This document shows, piece after piece, positions 21,124 to 29,630 of a stretch of 64,000 nt of DNA. A program made the position numbers and the translations under genes. Source of the stretch: Chlorobiaceae bacterium (GTDB taxonomy: Bacteria > Bacteroidota > Chlorobiia > Chlorobiales > Chlorobiaceae). The notes beneath the pieces were generated by a model. It did no database searches and had not been told where the DNA came from. It worked only from the letters and a program-made list of their open reading frames with translations. Location of the stretch: assembly GCA_013334225.1 (NCBI GenBank), contig JAAXXY010000011.1:1-64000 (forward strand), in the 5' to 3' direction. Position 1 is the first letter of the stretch. Each line of letters begins with the position of its first letter.

Positions 21124-21128
21124 AGCCG
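21104..21128 (+). terminator. possible stem-loop terminator upstream of radA
   Basis: CGGCTTTAT-gtaacca-ATAAAGCCG forms a perfect 9-bp stem but is not followed by a T run, so it may be a weak or factor-dependent terminator, or a regulatory hairpin before radA. It overlaps the stop of the small ORF. Confidence 0.35.
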
Positions 21129-21199
21129 GAACTTGCAAAAAGACCGGTATATTTTCAATGCTCATTTCATGTCAATTTAACTGACTGTCAACAAGATAC

Positions 21200-22573
21200 A
21201 TGACCAGGACTGCGACCAGGTACGTCTGCTCGAACTGCGGATCGGTTTCTCTGAAATACCAGGGAAAATGCTTTGAATGCCAGAGCTGGGGTACTCTCCA
21301 GGAAATCAGAAGTGAACCGGAACCGAAAAAACGGAGCGGGAAACATCTCGACACACCGGTTTCTGTACAGAACCTGCATGACTTTGCACCTTCCGAGTAC
21401 CGGCGTATCATGACCGGTATCGGCGAGCTGGACAGGGTGCTTGGAGGCGGCATCATGCAGGCTTCGGCAATTCTCGTGGGCGGTGAACCGGGTATCGGCA
21501 AATCGACGCTCATGCTGCAGCTCGCGCCGCGCCTCGCTCCCCTGAAAGTGATGTATGTTTCCGGTGAAGAGTCACCGAACCAGATCCGTGAACGTGCTGC
21601 AAGACTTTCGATCAGGGCGGAAAACCTCTGGCTGGTTCCGGAAATCACTCTGGAGCGTATCCTCTGGGTCATGGAGAAAGAGCAGCCGGCACTCGTGATC
21701 ATCGATTCAATTCAAACCGTCCACTCGGAAGAGTACCAGAGTTCCGCCGGCACCATCACTCAGATCAGGGAGTGTGCCGCCATGCTGATCAGGGCGGCAA
21801 AGCGGCTTAACATCGTTCTGATGATCATCGGGCATATCACCAAGGAAGGAGCTCTTGCCGGTCCTAAAGCTCTCGAACATATGGTTGATACCGTCCTGCA
21901 GTTCGAAGGGGAAGGATCCCAGCGCTACAGGATAGTGCGATCGGTTAAAAACCGGTTTGGTTCAACAAATGAAATCGGGGTCTTCCGAATGGATGAAAAA
22001 GGTCTGGAAGAAGTCGTCAATCCATCCGAATTCTTTATTTCCGGCAGGAGAACGGATGTACCGGGCAATGCGATCCTTGCGGCAACGGAAGGGACTAGGG
22101 CGCTGCTTGTCGAAGTCCAGGCGCTTGTCTCGAAAACAAACTTTTCCATGCCGCAGAGGATCAGCACGGGGTTCGATCTGAAACGCATGTCAATCATTCT
22201 TGCCGTGCTTGAAAAAAGGCTGGGAATAGAAACATGGGGACAGGATGTCTTTGTGAAAATTGCCGGAGGGCTCAAACTTTCGGAACCGGCCGCCGATCTC
22301 GCCATAGCGGCAGCTATCGCATCCGGTCTCTTGAACCGGACGGTCGACCCGCTTTCCGTATGCTGCGGAGAGATAGGACTTTCAGGTGAACTCAGGGCAA
22401 TAAGCGACAGTGACCGGAGAATCCGTGAAGCGGCACATCTCGGGTTTGAACAGATTGTCCTTCCCGAATCAAACATCCGCGAACTCAAGCCCTCCATAAA
22501 AAAACTTCCCGTCACGGTAAGAGGCTGCAAAACCCTTCAGGATGCACTGCAGCACCTTGTCCGGCTTCCCTGA
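21200..22573 (+). CDS. radA: DNA repair protein RadA
   Basis: A 457-aa RecA-like branch-migration helicase. Zinc finger CSNCGSVSLKYQGKCFECQSWG at the N-terminus, Walker A GGEPGIGKSTLM, the RadA-specific KNRFGSTNEIGVF motif, and a C-terminal Lon-protease-like domain (GGLKLSEPAADLAIAAAIASG). It processes recombination intermediates during repair. Length is standard. It begins a plus-strand stretch continuing to the YvlD-like gene. Confidence 0.97.
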   Translation: MTRTATRYVCSNCGSVSLKYQGKCFECQSWGTLQEIRSEPEPKKRSGKHLDTPVSVQNLHDFAPSEYRRIMTGIGELDRVLGGGIMQASAILVGGEPGIGKSTLMLQLAPRLAPLKVMYVSGEESPNQIRERAARLSIRAENLWLVPEITLERILWVMEKEQPALVIIDSIQTVHSEEYQSSAGTITQIRECAAMLIRAAKRLNIVLMIIGHITKEGALAGPKALEHMVDTVLQFEGEGSQRYRIVRSVKNRFGSTNEIGVFRMDEKGLEEVVNPSEFFISGRRTDVPGNAILAATEGTRALLVEVQALVSKTNFSMPQRISTGFDLKRMSIILAVLEKRLGIETWGQDVFVKIAGGLKLSEPAADLAIAAAIASGLLNRTVDPLSVCCGEIGLSGELRAISDSDRRIREAAHLGFEQIVLPESNIRELKPSIKKLPVTVRGCKTLQDALQHLVRLP

Positions 22574-22680
22574 CCTGCACATTCGATATCGAAATTTTTA
22601 TAGCGACTTCTTTGACATATCGCTTTCGACTTTCTTACATTGTGTTACTGGAAAACGGTATAATATTCAAGGAGAGAATC

Positions 22681-23022
22681 ATGACACGTCTGCTGATCCA
22701 TTGGCTCATCAATGCTCTTGCAGTCTATGCAACTGCTCATATCCTCGACGGCATCCATATTAAAAGCTTCGGCACCGCTGTCCTGGTGGCACTTGTCCTC
22801 GGACTCATCAATGCCGTTATCAGACCGGTATTCGTCTTTTTATCAATTCCCTTCATTATCGTAACGCTCGGTCTTTTTCTTTTCGTGATCAATGCCCTGC
22901 TGCTTCAGCTGTCAGCATCGCTTGTCGGTGGATTTAACATCGACAGCTTCTGGTGGGCAGTGGCCGGTTCAGCGCTCATCAGTATCATCTCCTGGCTGGT
23001 CAGCACTGTTTTCAATATCTGA
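22681..23022 (+). CDS. YvlD/phage-holin-IV-like membrane protein
   Basis: I use the ATG at 22681, preceded by AAGGAGAGA, an excellent ribosome binding site, instead of the upstream start in the track. The 113-aa product is four hydrophobic helices with the family pattern LIHWLINALAVYATAHIL--I, VLGLINAVIRPVFVFLSIPFIIVTLGLF and FVINALLLQLSASLV. This is the COG1950 family, whose members are inner-membrane proteins of unknown function despite the holin-like name. It sits between radA and bchC. Confidence 0.85.
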   Translation: MTRLLIHWLINALAVYATAHILDGIHIKSFGTAVLVALVLGLINAVIRPVFVFLSIPFIIVTLGLFLFVINALLLQLSASLVGGFNIDSFWWAVAGSALISIISWLVSTVFNI

Positions 23023-23054
23023 AAAAGATCCCTACGGCAACCTTACCTGCAACC

Positions 23055-24011
23055 ATGAAAGGTGAAGCTCAAGCAATTGTTCTGCAGAAAGCCAATAAAC
23101 TGAAACTGCAAAATGCCGCTTACCATGCAGACCAAAGCGGCGATGTTCTTGTAAAAACCATCGCAAGCACTATAACACCCGGTTTCGACCGTCTTCTCAT
23201 TACCAACAAACCGGTATCGAACAAGGTCTTCCACTACCCCATCATGCCGGGCAGTGAGTCGATCGGTCAGGTTCTCGATACCGGACCGGGGGTTACCGAC
23301 CTTCATCCCGGAGACTTCGTCTATGCGTTCAAAGGCGATCGCTGGACAGGAGTCGAACCATACTACGGATGCCATGCGGAAATCATCCCGACATCGCGCG
23401 AAAACCTCTTCAGCCTTGGACGGCCGCCAATCCACAGGGATCTGCTGACCGGACTCCTTGCCTATGTCATCAGCGCCATTCAAAAAGTCGAAATCAAGGC
23501 ATCGACAAGGGTCCTCATTCTCGGGCTTGGCTCTGTAGGGCTTATGGTGTCGGAATATCTTTACACTCTCGGCTTCAGGCATATCGATGCAGTCGAAACC
23601 TTCAGCATCCGCGGACAAATGTCCCATGCCGAAAATATCGCTTTTGACATCGATGATTTCACCCTGGATTTCAACAACACGTATGATATCATCATCGAAA
23701 CGACCGGACGAATTCTGCTGATCGAAAAAGCGATACGCCTTCTGAAACCAGGGGGCCGGATCCTCATCATGGGAAACTACGAGGTCATGGCATACGATTA
23801 CAGGCTCATACAGCAGAAAGAGCCGGTTATCGTCAGTTCGTGCATCACCGATTTTTCCCATATGCTCGAATCAGCATCTATCCTCGGGGCTGAAAAACTC
23901 GACAGCGAAAAATTTTTTACCAATGTTTTTCCGCTTTCGCAGTATGAACTCGCTTACAGGACTGCACTTGACAGCAAGGAAGCCATAAAGACAGTAATCT
24001 GCTGGATATAA
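23055..24011 (+). CDS. bchC: bacteriochlorophyllide hydroxyethyl dehydrogenase BchC (probable)
   Basis: I start at MKGEAQAIVLQKANKL, which begins the GroES-like domain; the longer track ORF overlaps the preceding gene. The 318-aa protein is a medium-chain dehydrogenase: substrate domain with FHYPIMPGSESIGQVLDTGPGV and GDFVYAFKGDRW, NAD-binding LILGLGSVGLMVSEYL, and RLLKPGGRILIMGNYE. Overall pattern fits BchC, which oxidises the C3 1-hydroxyethyl group to acetyl in the synthesis of bacteriochlorophyll a. It lacks the GHE zinc signature of ordinary alcohol dehydrogenases, as BchC does. The main alternative is a general zinc-free alcohol dehydrogenase. It is the clearest marker of a phototroph in this window. 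Confidence 0.75.
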   Translation: MKGEAQAIVLQKANKLKLQNAAYHADQSGDVLVKTIASTITPGFDRLLITNKPVSNKVFHYPIMPGSESIGQVLDTGPGVTDLHPGDFVYAFKGDRWTGVEPYYGCHAEIIPTSRENLFSLGRPPIHRDLLTGLLAYVISAIQKVEIKASTRVLILGLGSVGLMVSEYLYTLGFRHIDAVETFSIRGQMSHAENIAFDIDDFTLDFNNTYDIIIETTGRILLIEKAIRLLKPGGRILIMGNYEVMAYDYRLIQQKEPVIVSSCITDFSHMLESASILGAEKLDSEKFFTNVFPLSQYELAYRTALDSKEAIKTVICWI

Positions 24012-24025
24012 TAAAGCCGCAATCT

Positions 24026-25567
24026 ATGAGTATTGCAGTCCAACTGAACGGTATTTCGAAAAAATTCGGGACATTCGCCGCAAACAGCAATATTTCCCTT
24101 TCAATCCATGAACATACAATTCATGCTCTCGTAGGAGAAAACGGTGCCGGAAAAAGCACCCTGACAAAAATCATCTACGGCATGTACAGGCCGACATCGG
24201 GCGATATTTCCATTCATGGCAAACCCGTTCACTTCAGTTCTCCCCGTGATGCGATCAATGCCGGGATCGGGATGGTCCATCAGCATTTCATGCTTGTTCC
24301 CACCCTTACCGTTGCTGAAAACATTATGCTTGGCAATGAGCAGACAGGTCTTTTCAGACGTCTTGATATGCGTAAAATCAATGAAACCATCCGTACACAT
24401 GCCGGTAATACAGGGCTCGATATCAACCCTGATCTTCCGGTCGACAATCTGAGTGTAGGAGAGGAACAGCGGGTCGAAGTTCTGAAACTGCTCTGCCATG
24501 ATGCGTCCATTCTTATTTTCGATGAGCCGACAGCAGTCCTGACACCCGCGGAAACCGACAGACTGTTCGAAATACTCCGGTCATTGCGCGACAAGGGAAA
24601 AACCATCGTTCTCATCACGCATAAGCTCGATGAAGTCCTTGCTGTCGCCGATATGGTCAGCGTGATGAGAAAAGGTGAAATTGTCGGCACGATGGAAGCC
24701 GCTTCGGTGACCAAAACGGAGCTCGCGAACATTATGGTAGGGCGTAATGTGCTTTTACGGGTGACAAATCCCCCGGCATCTCCTGGAAAAACCGTGCTCG
24801 ATGTCAGATCGCTCGGCTTCCGAACGCAAAATGGTGATAACAGGCTCCGCGATCTTACATTTTCTATCAGGGCCGGAGAGATTTACGGCATAGCCGGTGT
24901 GGAAGGAAACGGGCAGAGCGAACTGCTGCAGGCTTTATGGGGACTTAGTCCGGCCGGATCGGTACTCTCAGGAGAAGTAACGCTCGACGGGAAAACACTG
25001 CTCGGGAAAACACCCGCCGAAATCGCTTTCATGGGTGTGTCCCATATTCCGGAAAACCGCCTGCGACATGCGGTTATCCTCGATTATCCTGTTTCAGAAA
25101 ATCTGATTTTCGGAAGACACCGTGAAACCTCTTTTCACAAGGGGATAGGTTTCAGCAAAGATGCTTTGGAAAACAATTCAAAGAAACTGATATCGGAATA
25201 CGACATCCGCTGTGCCGAGCCTTCCGTGCAATCCATCGGAGCACTTTCAGGAGGCAACCAGCAGAAAGTTGTGCTGGCACGAGAACTGAACAGACCGGCA
25301 ATATCCCTGCTGATCCTTGCCCAGCCCACACGAGGCGTCGATATCGGCGCTATCGAAATCATTCACCATAAAATCATCGAAGCACGGATGAAGGGAATCG
25401 CCATTCTGCTCATATCCTCTGAACTTGAAGAGATCATCGCTCTTTCAACACGTATCGGCTGCCTTTTCAACGGTTCGATCCGGCATGAATTCGATCAGGA
25501 AGCCACCTCGTTTAAACGGAAAGAGGAAGATGATTTCCGCCGGGAGATCGGCCTTTACATCACATGA
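24026..25567 (+). CDS. ABC transporter ATPase, nucleoside/BMP type (two ATP-binding domains)
   Basis: A 513-aa fusion of two ABC domains. First domain: Walker A GENGAGKST, signature LSVGEEQRVEVLK, Walker B ILIFDEPT. Second domain: degenerate Walker A GVEGNGQSE, signature LSGGNQQKV and LLILAQPTRGVDIGAIE in place of a normal Walker B, the hallmark of the YufO/XylG-like group of sugar and nucleoside importers. It probably energises uptake of purine nucleosides or similar. It overlaps the permease gene by 4 nt. Confidence 0.88.
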   Translation: MSIAVQLNGISKKFGTFAANSNISLSIHEHTIHALVGENGAGKSTLTKIIYGMYRPTSGDISIHGKPVHFSSPRDAINAGIGMVHQHFMLVPTLTVAENIMLGNEQTGLFRRLDMRKINETIRTHAGNTGLDINPDLPVDNLSVGEEQRVEVLKLLCHDASILIFDEPTAVLTPAETDRLFEILRSLRDKGKTIVLITHKLDEVLAVADMVSVMRKGEIVGTMEAASVTKTELANIMVGRNVLLRVTNPPASPGKTVLDVRSLGFRTQNGDNRLRDLTFSIRAGEIYGIAGVEGNGQSELLQALWGLSPAGSVLSGEVTLDGKTLLGKTPAEIAFMGVSHIPENRLRHAVILDYPVSENLIFGRHRETSFHKGIGFSKDALENNSKKLISEYDIRCAEPSVQSIGALSGGNQQKVVLARELNRPAISLLILAQPTRGVDIGAIEIIHHKIIEARMKGIAILLISSELEEIIALSTRIGCLFNGSIRHEFDQEATSFKRKEEDDFRREIGLYIT

Positions 25568-26604
25568 CCACAGTTCACAATATGACAAATAAAAGCGGCA
25601 AGCTTCTCATACCACTCCTTTCCGTTGTTTCCGCATTGCTGCTGAGCAGTGTTGTCATTTTCATGACCGGAAGAAATCCGGCTGATATATTCCTGAAAAT
25701 GTTCAGATCAACGCTCGGGTCCGAATACGGCATCGGACAGGTCGTGTTCAGAATGACTACGCTGGTCCTCGCCGCTCTTGCAATTGCGGTTCCCTTTCAG
25801 CTCAAGCTGTTCAATATCGGGGCGGAAGGTCAGCTGCAGATGGGTGCTTTTGCAGCAGCTGTCACCGGTGCTCTTCTGCCGGTTTCAACTCCTTCTGCCG
25901 CATCCATCCCGCTATGCATCATCGCCGCGATGTCGGCCGGTGCATGCTGGGCCATGCTTGCAGGAGGTCTGAAAGTGCGTTTCGGAGTCAATGAAGTCAT
26001 TGCAACCATTATGCTGAATTTTATTGCCCAGGGAATCACCGGATACCTGCTCACCTACCATTTTGCCGTTCCATCGACAGAGCACACCCAGCCAGTCATA
26101 TACTCTGCCTCTGTTCCCACGTTCAGCTTGGCTTTCGGATGGCTTAAAAATTCACCGGCAAACATCAGTTTCTTCATCTCCATCGGAGCGGCGCTGCTGT
26201 TTTACATCATGCTCTTCAAATCGAGATACGGATATGAGATGCGGGCTGCAGGCCTGCAGCCGGAAGCTGCAATCTACGGAGGAATCAACACTGCTCGGCA
26301 TATCCTTCTCGGTATGGCAATCGGCGGTGCTTTTGCCGGACTTGGTGCGATAAACATGGTTCTCGGCTACAAGCATTACTATGAATCAGGTATGACGGGG
26401 GGAATCGGCTTTACGGGCATTGCTGTTGCACTGCTTGCAGGGGCTCATCCCTTGTGGATATTGCTGTCGGCTTTCTTTTTCGCGGTTCTTGAATATGGCG
26501 GGCTTACTGTGAACGCCTATATCCCGAAGGATATCTTCATGATCATCCAGGCATTGACCATCATCCTCATCATAAGCTTCAGTGCAGCCCGGAAAAAGCC
26601 GTAA
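25564..26604 (+). CDS. ABC transporter permease, nucleoside type (YufP-like)
   Basis: A 346-aa permease with about eight to ten transmembrane helices and the group's conserved PFQLKLFNIGAEGQLQMGAFAAA and VNEVIATIMLNFIA segments. In Bacillus and most bacteria this gene is followed by a second permease (YufQ type) and accompanied by a BMP-family binding lipoprotein. Neither is here: after the stop codon comes the dispersed element at 26672. The partner subunits may be encoded elsewhere or have been lost. Confidence 0.87.
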   Translation: MTTVHNMTNKSGKLLIPLLSVVSALLLSSVVIFMTGRNPADIFLKMFRSTLGSEYGIGQVVFRMTTLVLAALAIAVPFQLKLFNIGAEGQLQMGAFAAAVTGALLPVSTPSAASIPLCIIAAMSAGACWAMLAGGLKVRFGVNEVIATIMLNFIAQGITGYLLTYHFAVPSTEHTQPVIYSASVPTFSLAFGWLKNSPANISFFISIGAALLFYIMLFKSRYGYEMRAAGLQPEAAIYGGINTARHILLGMAIGGAFAGLGAINMVLGYKHYYESGMTGGIGFTGIAVALLAGAHPLWILLSAFFFAVLEYGGLTVNAYIPKDIFMIIQALTIILIISFSAARKKP

Positions 26605-26671
26605 TGCGCCGTAATGGGGGCTTCCATGTCACTCATCGCTGAATCAACCGGGCGTACAATCGCCATGTGCT

Positions 26672-26875
26672 TTATTGCTCCGGTGATTAAAACTGTCAAT
26701 CCCGGTCAGCAACAATAGTTCCAATTTTGTCGTTCCGAGGCCGATGCAGTCGGCCGAAGAATCCATAAATTATTGTATAGTAATAAAATGGATTCTTCAT
26801 TCCGCTACGCTTCATTGCGGAATGACAACCCCGTTGCGTGGATTTCCCTGCGACTTATCGTGGCCGGAGTAATAA
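26672..26875 (+). mobile_element. MITE-like element with TTATTRCTCCGG inverted ends (reference copy)
   Basis: About 204 bases beginning TTATTGCTCCGG and ending GGCCGGAGTAATAA, so the termini are imperfect inverted repeats. The centre contains GAAGAATCCAT and ATGGATTCTTC flanking a short AT-rich loop, a second potential hairpin. Near-identical copies occur at 37113 and, inverted, at 41894; partial ones at 15995 and 53254. No transposase is encoded. It explains the MDSSFRYASLRND peptide that recurs in the ORF track. Confidence 0.85.
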
Positions 26876-26976
26876 TGAAAAAACATTTGCCGATTTATCC
26901 ACTTACAGCTTTTTTTACTACTTTACGATCACATGCACGAACATACATTTTTTTCGATAATGAAGACCCGCTAACA

Positions 26977-27318
26977 ATGGCGAAAAAAACTGCACCAAAA
27001 GAATCCGGAGATAAAGCTCCTGCAAAAAAAACAACTGAAAAAGAACCGTTAAAGAAAGCCGCCGGTAAAAAAGCCGCTTCTGAAGAGACTGTCAAAAAAG
27101 AACCTGCTAAAAAAGCGCCGGTCAAAAAAGAAGCTGTTGAAAAATCACCTGCCGTAAAGGCAACGAAAAAGACAAAAGCAGAAGATTCCGCAGCCCCCCT
27201 GGAAATACGTGAAGAACATATCCGGATTGCGGCATATTACCGTTGGGAACAAAAAGGCAGACAGCATGGTTCTCACGAGGAGGACTGGCTGGAAGCTGAA
27301 GAATCGATTACCGACTGA
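26977..27318 (+). CDS. lysine/alanine-rich histone H1-like protein with C-terminal DUF2934
   Basis: I start at MAKKTAPKESGD; the upstream 68 codons of the track ORF translate the dispersed element and are not credible. The 113-aa protein has two parts: residues 1 to about 75 are a K/A/P/E-rich, disordered histone-H1-like tail (repeats of KKEPAKKAP type), and residues 76 to 113 match the small DUF2934 domain (IRIAAYYRWEQKGRQHGSHEEDWLEAE). The basic tail suggests DNA or nucleoid binding; DUF2934 has no known role. A strong terminator follows. Confidence 0.8.
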   Translation: MAKKTAPKESGDKAPAKKTTEKEPLKKAAGKKAASEETVKKEPAKKAPVKKEAVEKSPAVKATKKTKAEDSAAPLEIREEHIRIAAYYRWEQKGRQHGSHEEDWLEAEESITD

Positions 27319-27343
27319 ATTGTCTGAAGATTGCTTATACTCC

Positions 27344-27373
27344 AAGGCCATTCGTTGATGAATGGCCTTTTTT
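27344..27373 (+). terminator. intrinsic terminator after the lysine-rich gene
   Basis: AAGGCCATTC-gttgat-GAATGGCCTT followed by a T run. A perfect 10-bp stem directly downstream of the DUF2934-protein stop codon. Confidence 0.85.
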
Positions 27374-27393
27374 ATCTGTATTCCACTCCCAAA

Positions 27394-27567
27394 ATGATTA
27401 AAAAAAGTATTACAACCCTTCTTTCGTCCATTTCAATTCTTTTTGCCGGCATCTGGCTTGTTATCCGCATCATTCTCGAGTATTTCGGCATCATCAGCGA
27501 TGGGAACGACAGGACAACAGGAATCAAGGATCTCAGGGATGAATACAAAAAAGCCAACTACCGCTGA
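27394..27567 (+). CDS. small single-pass membrane protein
   Basis: A 57-aa frame starting MIKKSITTLLSS, the internal start of a longer track ORF whose upstream part covers the terminator. It has one hydrophobic helix (ISILFAGIWLVIRIILEYF) followed by a charged tail DGNDRTTGIKDLRDEYKKA. The positive-inside pattern points to an inner-membrane protein with a cytoplasmic or periplasmic tail. No family recognised. Confidence 0.5.
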   Translation: MIKKSITTLLSSISILFAGIWLVIRIILEYFGIISDGNDRTTGIKDLRDEYKKANYR

Positions 27568-27576
27568 ACAGCTCCT

Positions 27577-28311
27577 CTACTCCGGTTTCGATACCGTCAA
27601 CTCAACTGACTGGCCTGGCTGCAGGTTCGTTCCGACAGAGGGCTTCTGGCTGATTACGGTATTAGGTACAAGCATGGCGGAAGATTCCGTAGTCACCTTT
27701 CCGATCCTGAGTCCGGCCGAGAAAACTGTCTGCTGAGCCTGCACCAGAGACATGCCGAGTACATCGGGAACGGTCGCTTTTCTCATCTCCGGAGGCGGCG
27801 CCTCATAGCGGCCAACAGTAATCGAAACAGCATCTCCGGATCTGACTACTGTCTGAGCGGCCACTGACTGTGCAAGTACTTTGCCATCCTGCTCCAGATC
27901 GTTTACGGATGAGGTCTGAATGGGTTGGAGGTTCAATTCAAGTCTTACAACATTCGAACGGGCATCGAATTCGGTTTTACCGATAAGGTCAGGCATGGGA
28001 AAGCTCGGTTTTTCCCGCCGGTTCACAACCAGATAGATGATCCTTCCAGGTTTCACCTCCGTACCCGGAACTGGTGTCTGGGAAAGAACAATAGAGGAAT
28101 CCACCCTTGCCAGATATCTGATATTGTAACTTTTTACCGTTTTAAAACCTGCTCTCTGCAACTCGGAAGCAGCATCGTCATAGCGTTTGTTCGTTACATC
28201 CGGCACCGTGGTCACACTTCCATGCGAAATATAATAGGGCATGATAAACTTGTCGAAAACCAGCAGCAAAGCGATGAATGCAACGAGGATCAGAAGCGCT
28301 GTTTTCTTCAT
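27577..28311 (-). CDS. membrane-anchored protein with three PASTA domains
   Basis: A 244-aa protein: N-terminal transmembrane anchor (LLILVAFIALLLVF) and three consecutive PASTA domains at about residues 35-103, 104-173 and 178-244, each opening with the typical VPDV or MPDL motif and closing with PG--V-L-V. PASTA domains bind peptidoglycan fragments and beta-lactams; here there is no kinase or transpeptidase attached, so it is probably a periplasmic cell-wall sensor or scaffold. It is 49 nt downstream of the polyprenyl synthase gene on the same strand. Confidence 0.88.
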   Translation of the reverse strand: MKKTALLILVAFIALLLVFDKFIMPYYISHGSVTTVPDVTNKRYDDAASELQRAGFKTVKSYNIRYLARVDSSIVLSQTPVPGTEVKPGRIIYLVVNRREKPSFPMPDLIGKTEFDARSNVVRLELNLQPIQTSSVNDLEQDGKVLAQSVAAQTVVRSGDAVSITVGRYEAPPPEMRKATVPDVLGMSLVQAQQTVFSAGLRIGKVTTESSAMLVPNTVISQKPSVGTNLQPGQSVELTVSKPE

Positions 28312-28360
28312 GGCAGAAAAAGTTTATACATCTCAATCGGAACACACCCTGGAACCGATA

Positions 28361-29335
28361 CTAATATTGTCTCTTCATGACAAAATCGACAAGGTGCAGC
28401 AAAGAGGTTTTAGCAGAACCGTCAGGAAACGGCATGATTTCCGCAACAGCTTTGGACGCAAACCCTTCAGCCACCTCGGAAGCATAGTCAAGTCCCCCTT
28501 TGGATTTGACAAAATCTACTACATCACCGCTTTTATACGCTCTTTTACGGGAGCTTTTCAGGATGGAACGGATTTTTTTCTGTTCACCCTCGGGCGAATG
28601 GCGCAGAGCGTAAATGAGAGGCAGCGTTATTTTCTTGTCCTTGATATCGATACCCATCTGTTTCCCGGTTTTTTTCGAATCACCGGTATAATCGAGCAGG
28701 TCGTCCCGGATCTGGAAAGCAAGGCCGAGATACTCTCCGTAATTTTTCAACGCCTTGATCCGGTTTTCATCCGAAACTGCACTCAGGGCTCCCATTGCAC
28801 AGGCTGAGGAGATCAGTGAAGCTGTCTTGTCGGAAATGACGCTGAGATAATCCTCTTCCGTTATATCAAGGCTCCGGGTTTTCTGTATCTGCAGAATTTC
28901 TCCTTCGCTCATACGGCGCACGGCGTCCGATACCTGATGCAGGAAACCGTAATCTTTATGTTCGAGGGAATAAAGGAGCCCTTTGGAAAGCAGAAAATCT
29001 CCGATAAGCACCGATATTTTGTTTTTCCACAACGCATTTATTGAAGGCAGTCCCCTCCTCATTTCCGCTCCGTCAACAACATCGTCATGGATCAGGGTGG
29101 CAGAATGGAGCAGTTCAACCATGATTGCCGCCCGATAAGTCGATTCATTAACCCCCCCGCAAAGTTTTGCGGCAAGAAGAACCATCGCGGGACGAATCTG
29201 CTTGCCCTGCTGCTTGAGCACATAGCGGGTTACCTTGTCAACAAGGGTATTCCTGGCATGAAGGACCTCTTTATACCTCTTCTGAAAAACATCAATCTCA
29301 TCGTTTACCGATGCAGTCACATCCTTGATATTCAC
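28361..29335 (-). CDS. long-chain polyprenyl diphosphate synthase
   Basis: A 324-aa trans-prenyltransferase. First aspartate-rich motif HDDVVDGAEMRRG, second QIRDDLLDYTGD. The small residue five positions before the first motif (alanine in LHSATLIHDD) is typical of enzymes making long chains, so the product is probably the side chain of menaquinone/chlorobiumquinone or an analogous C35-C45 chain, rather than FPP or GGPP. Length fits IspB/HepT-like enzymes. Chain length cannot be fixed by reading. Confidence 0.85.
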   Translation of the reverse strand: MNIKDVTASVNDEIDVFQKRYKEVLHARNTLVDKVTRYVLKQQGKQIRPAMVLLAAKLCGGVNESTYRAAIMVELLHSATLIHDDVVDGAEMRRGLPSINALWKNKISVLIGDFLLSKGLLYSLEHKDYGFLHQVSDAVRRMSEGEILQIQKTRSLDITEEDYLSVISDKTASLISSACAMGALSAVSDENRIKALKNYGEYLGLAFQIRDDLLDYTGDSKKTGKQMGIDIKDKKITLPLIYALRHSPEGEQKKIRSILKSSRKRAYKSGDVVDFVKSKGGLDYASEVAEGFASKAVAEIMPFPDGSAKTSLLHLVDFVMKRQY

Positions 29336-29630
29336 TGAGTTCCCTGTCTTTTATCGTGACAAATATCCTGGTTCTTACGAATGCGGTGAAAATGAATAAA
29401 AAATGTATCACATTTCCGGGAGCAAAAAAACAAGAAGCCCGGAATATATTTCCCCCCTGGTGCAAAATACGATAGCACCTTTTCATCCTTTCTCTTATGT
29501 AAACATTTTCTTGGCTACTTCCATCTTTGTTGCTATGTTTCGTGTTTGTCGAAACAAGGGGGCGTTTTGCGGAGCAATCGAATGCCTGAAATATTCTGAC
29601 GGAAATATTCCGTTCAACCGTTACGATGCA

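Noticed and set aside
23043-23861. 272-aa minus-strand ORF
   Set aside because: Antisense shadow of bchC, which has clear dehydrogenase motifs.
26773-26976. N-terminal extension of the lysine-rich protein
   Set aside because: It translates the MITE-like element; the same peptide (MDSSFRYASLRND) recurs at other copies.
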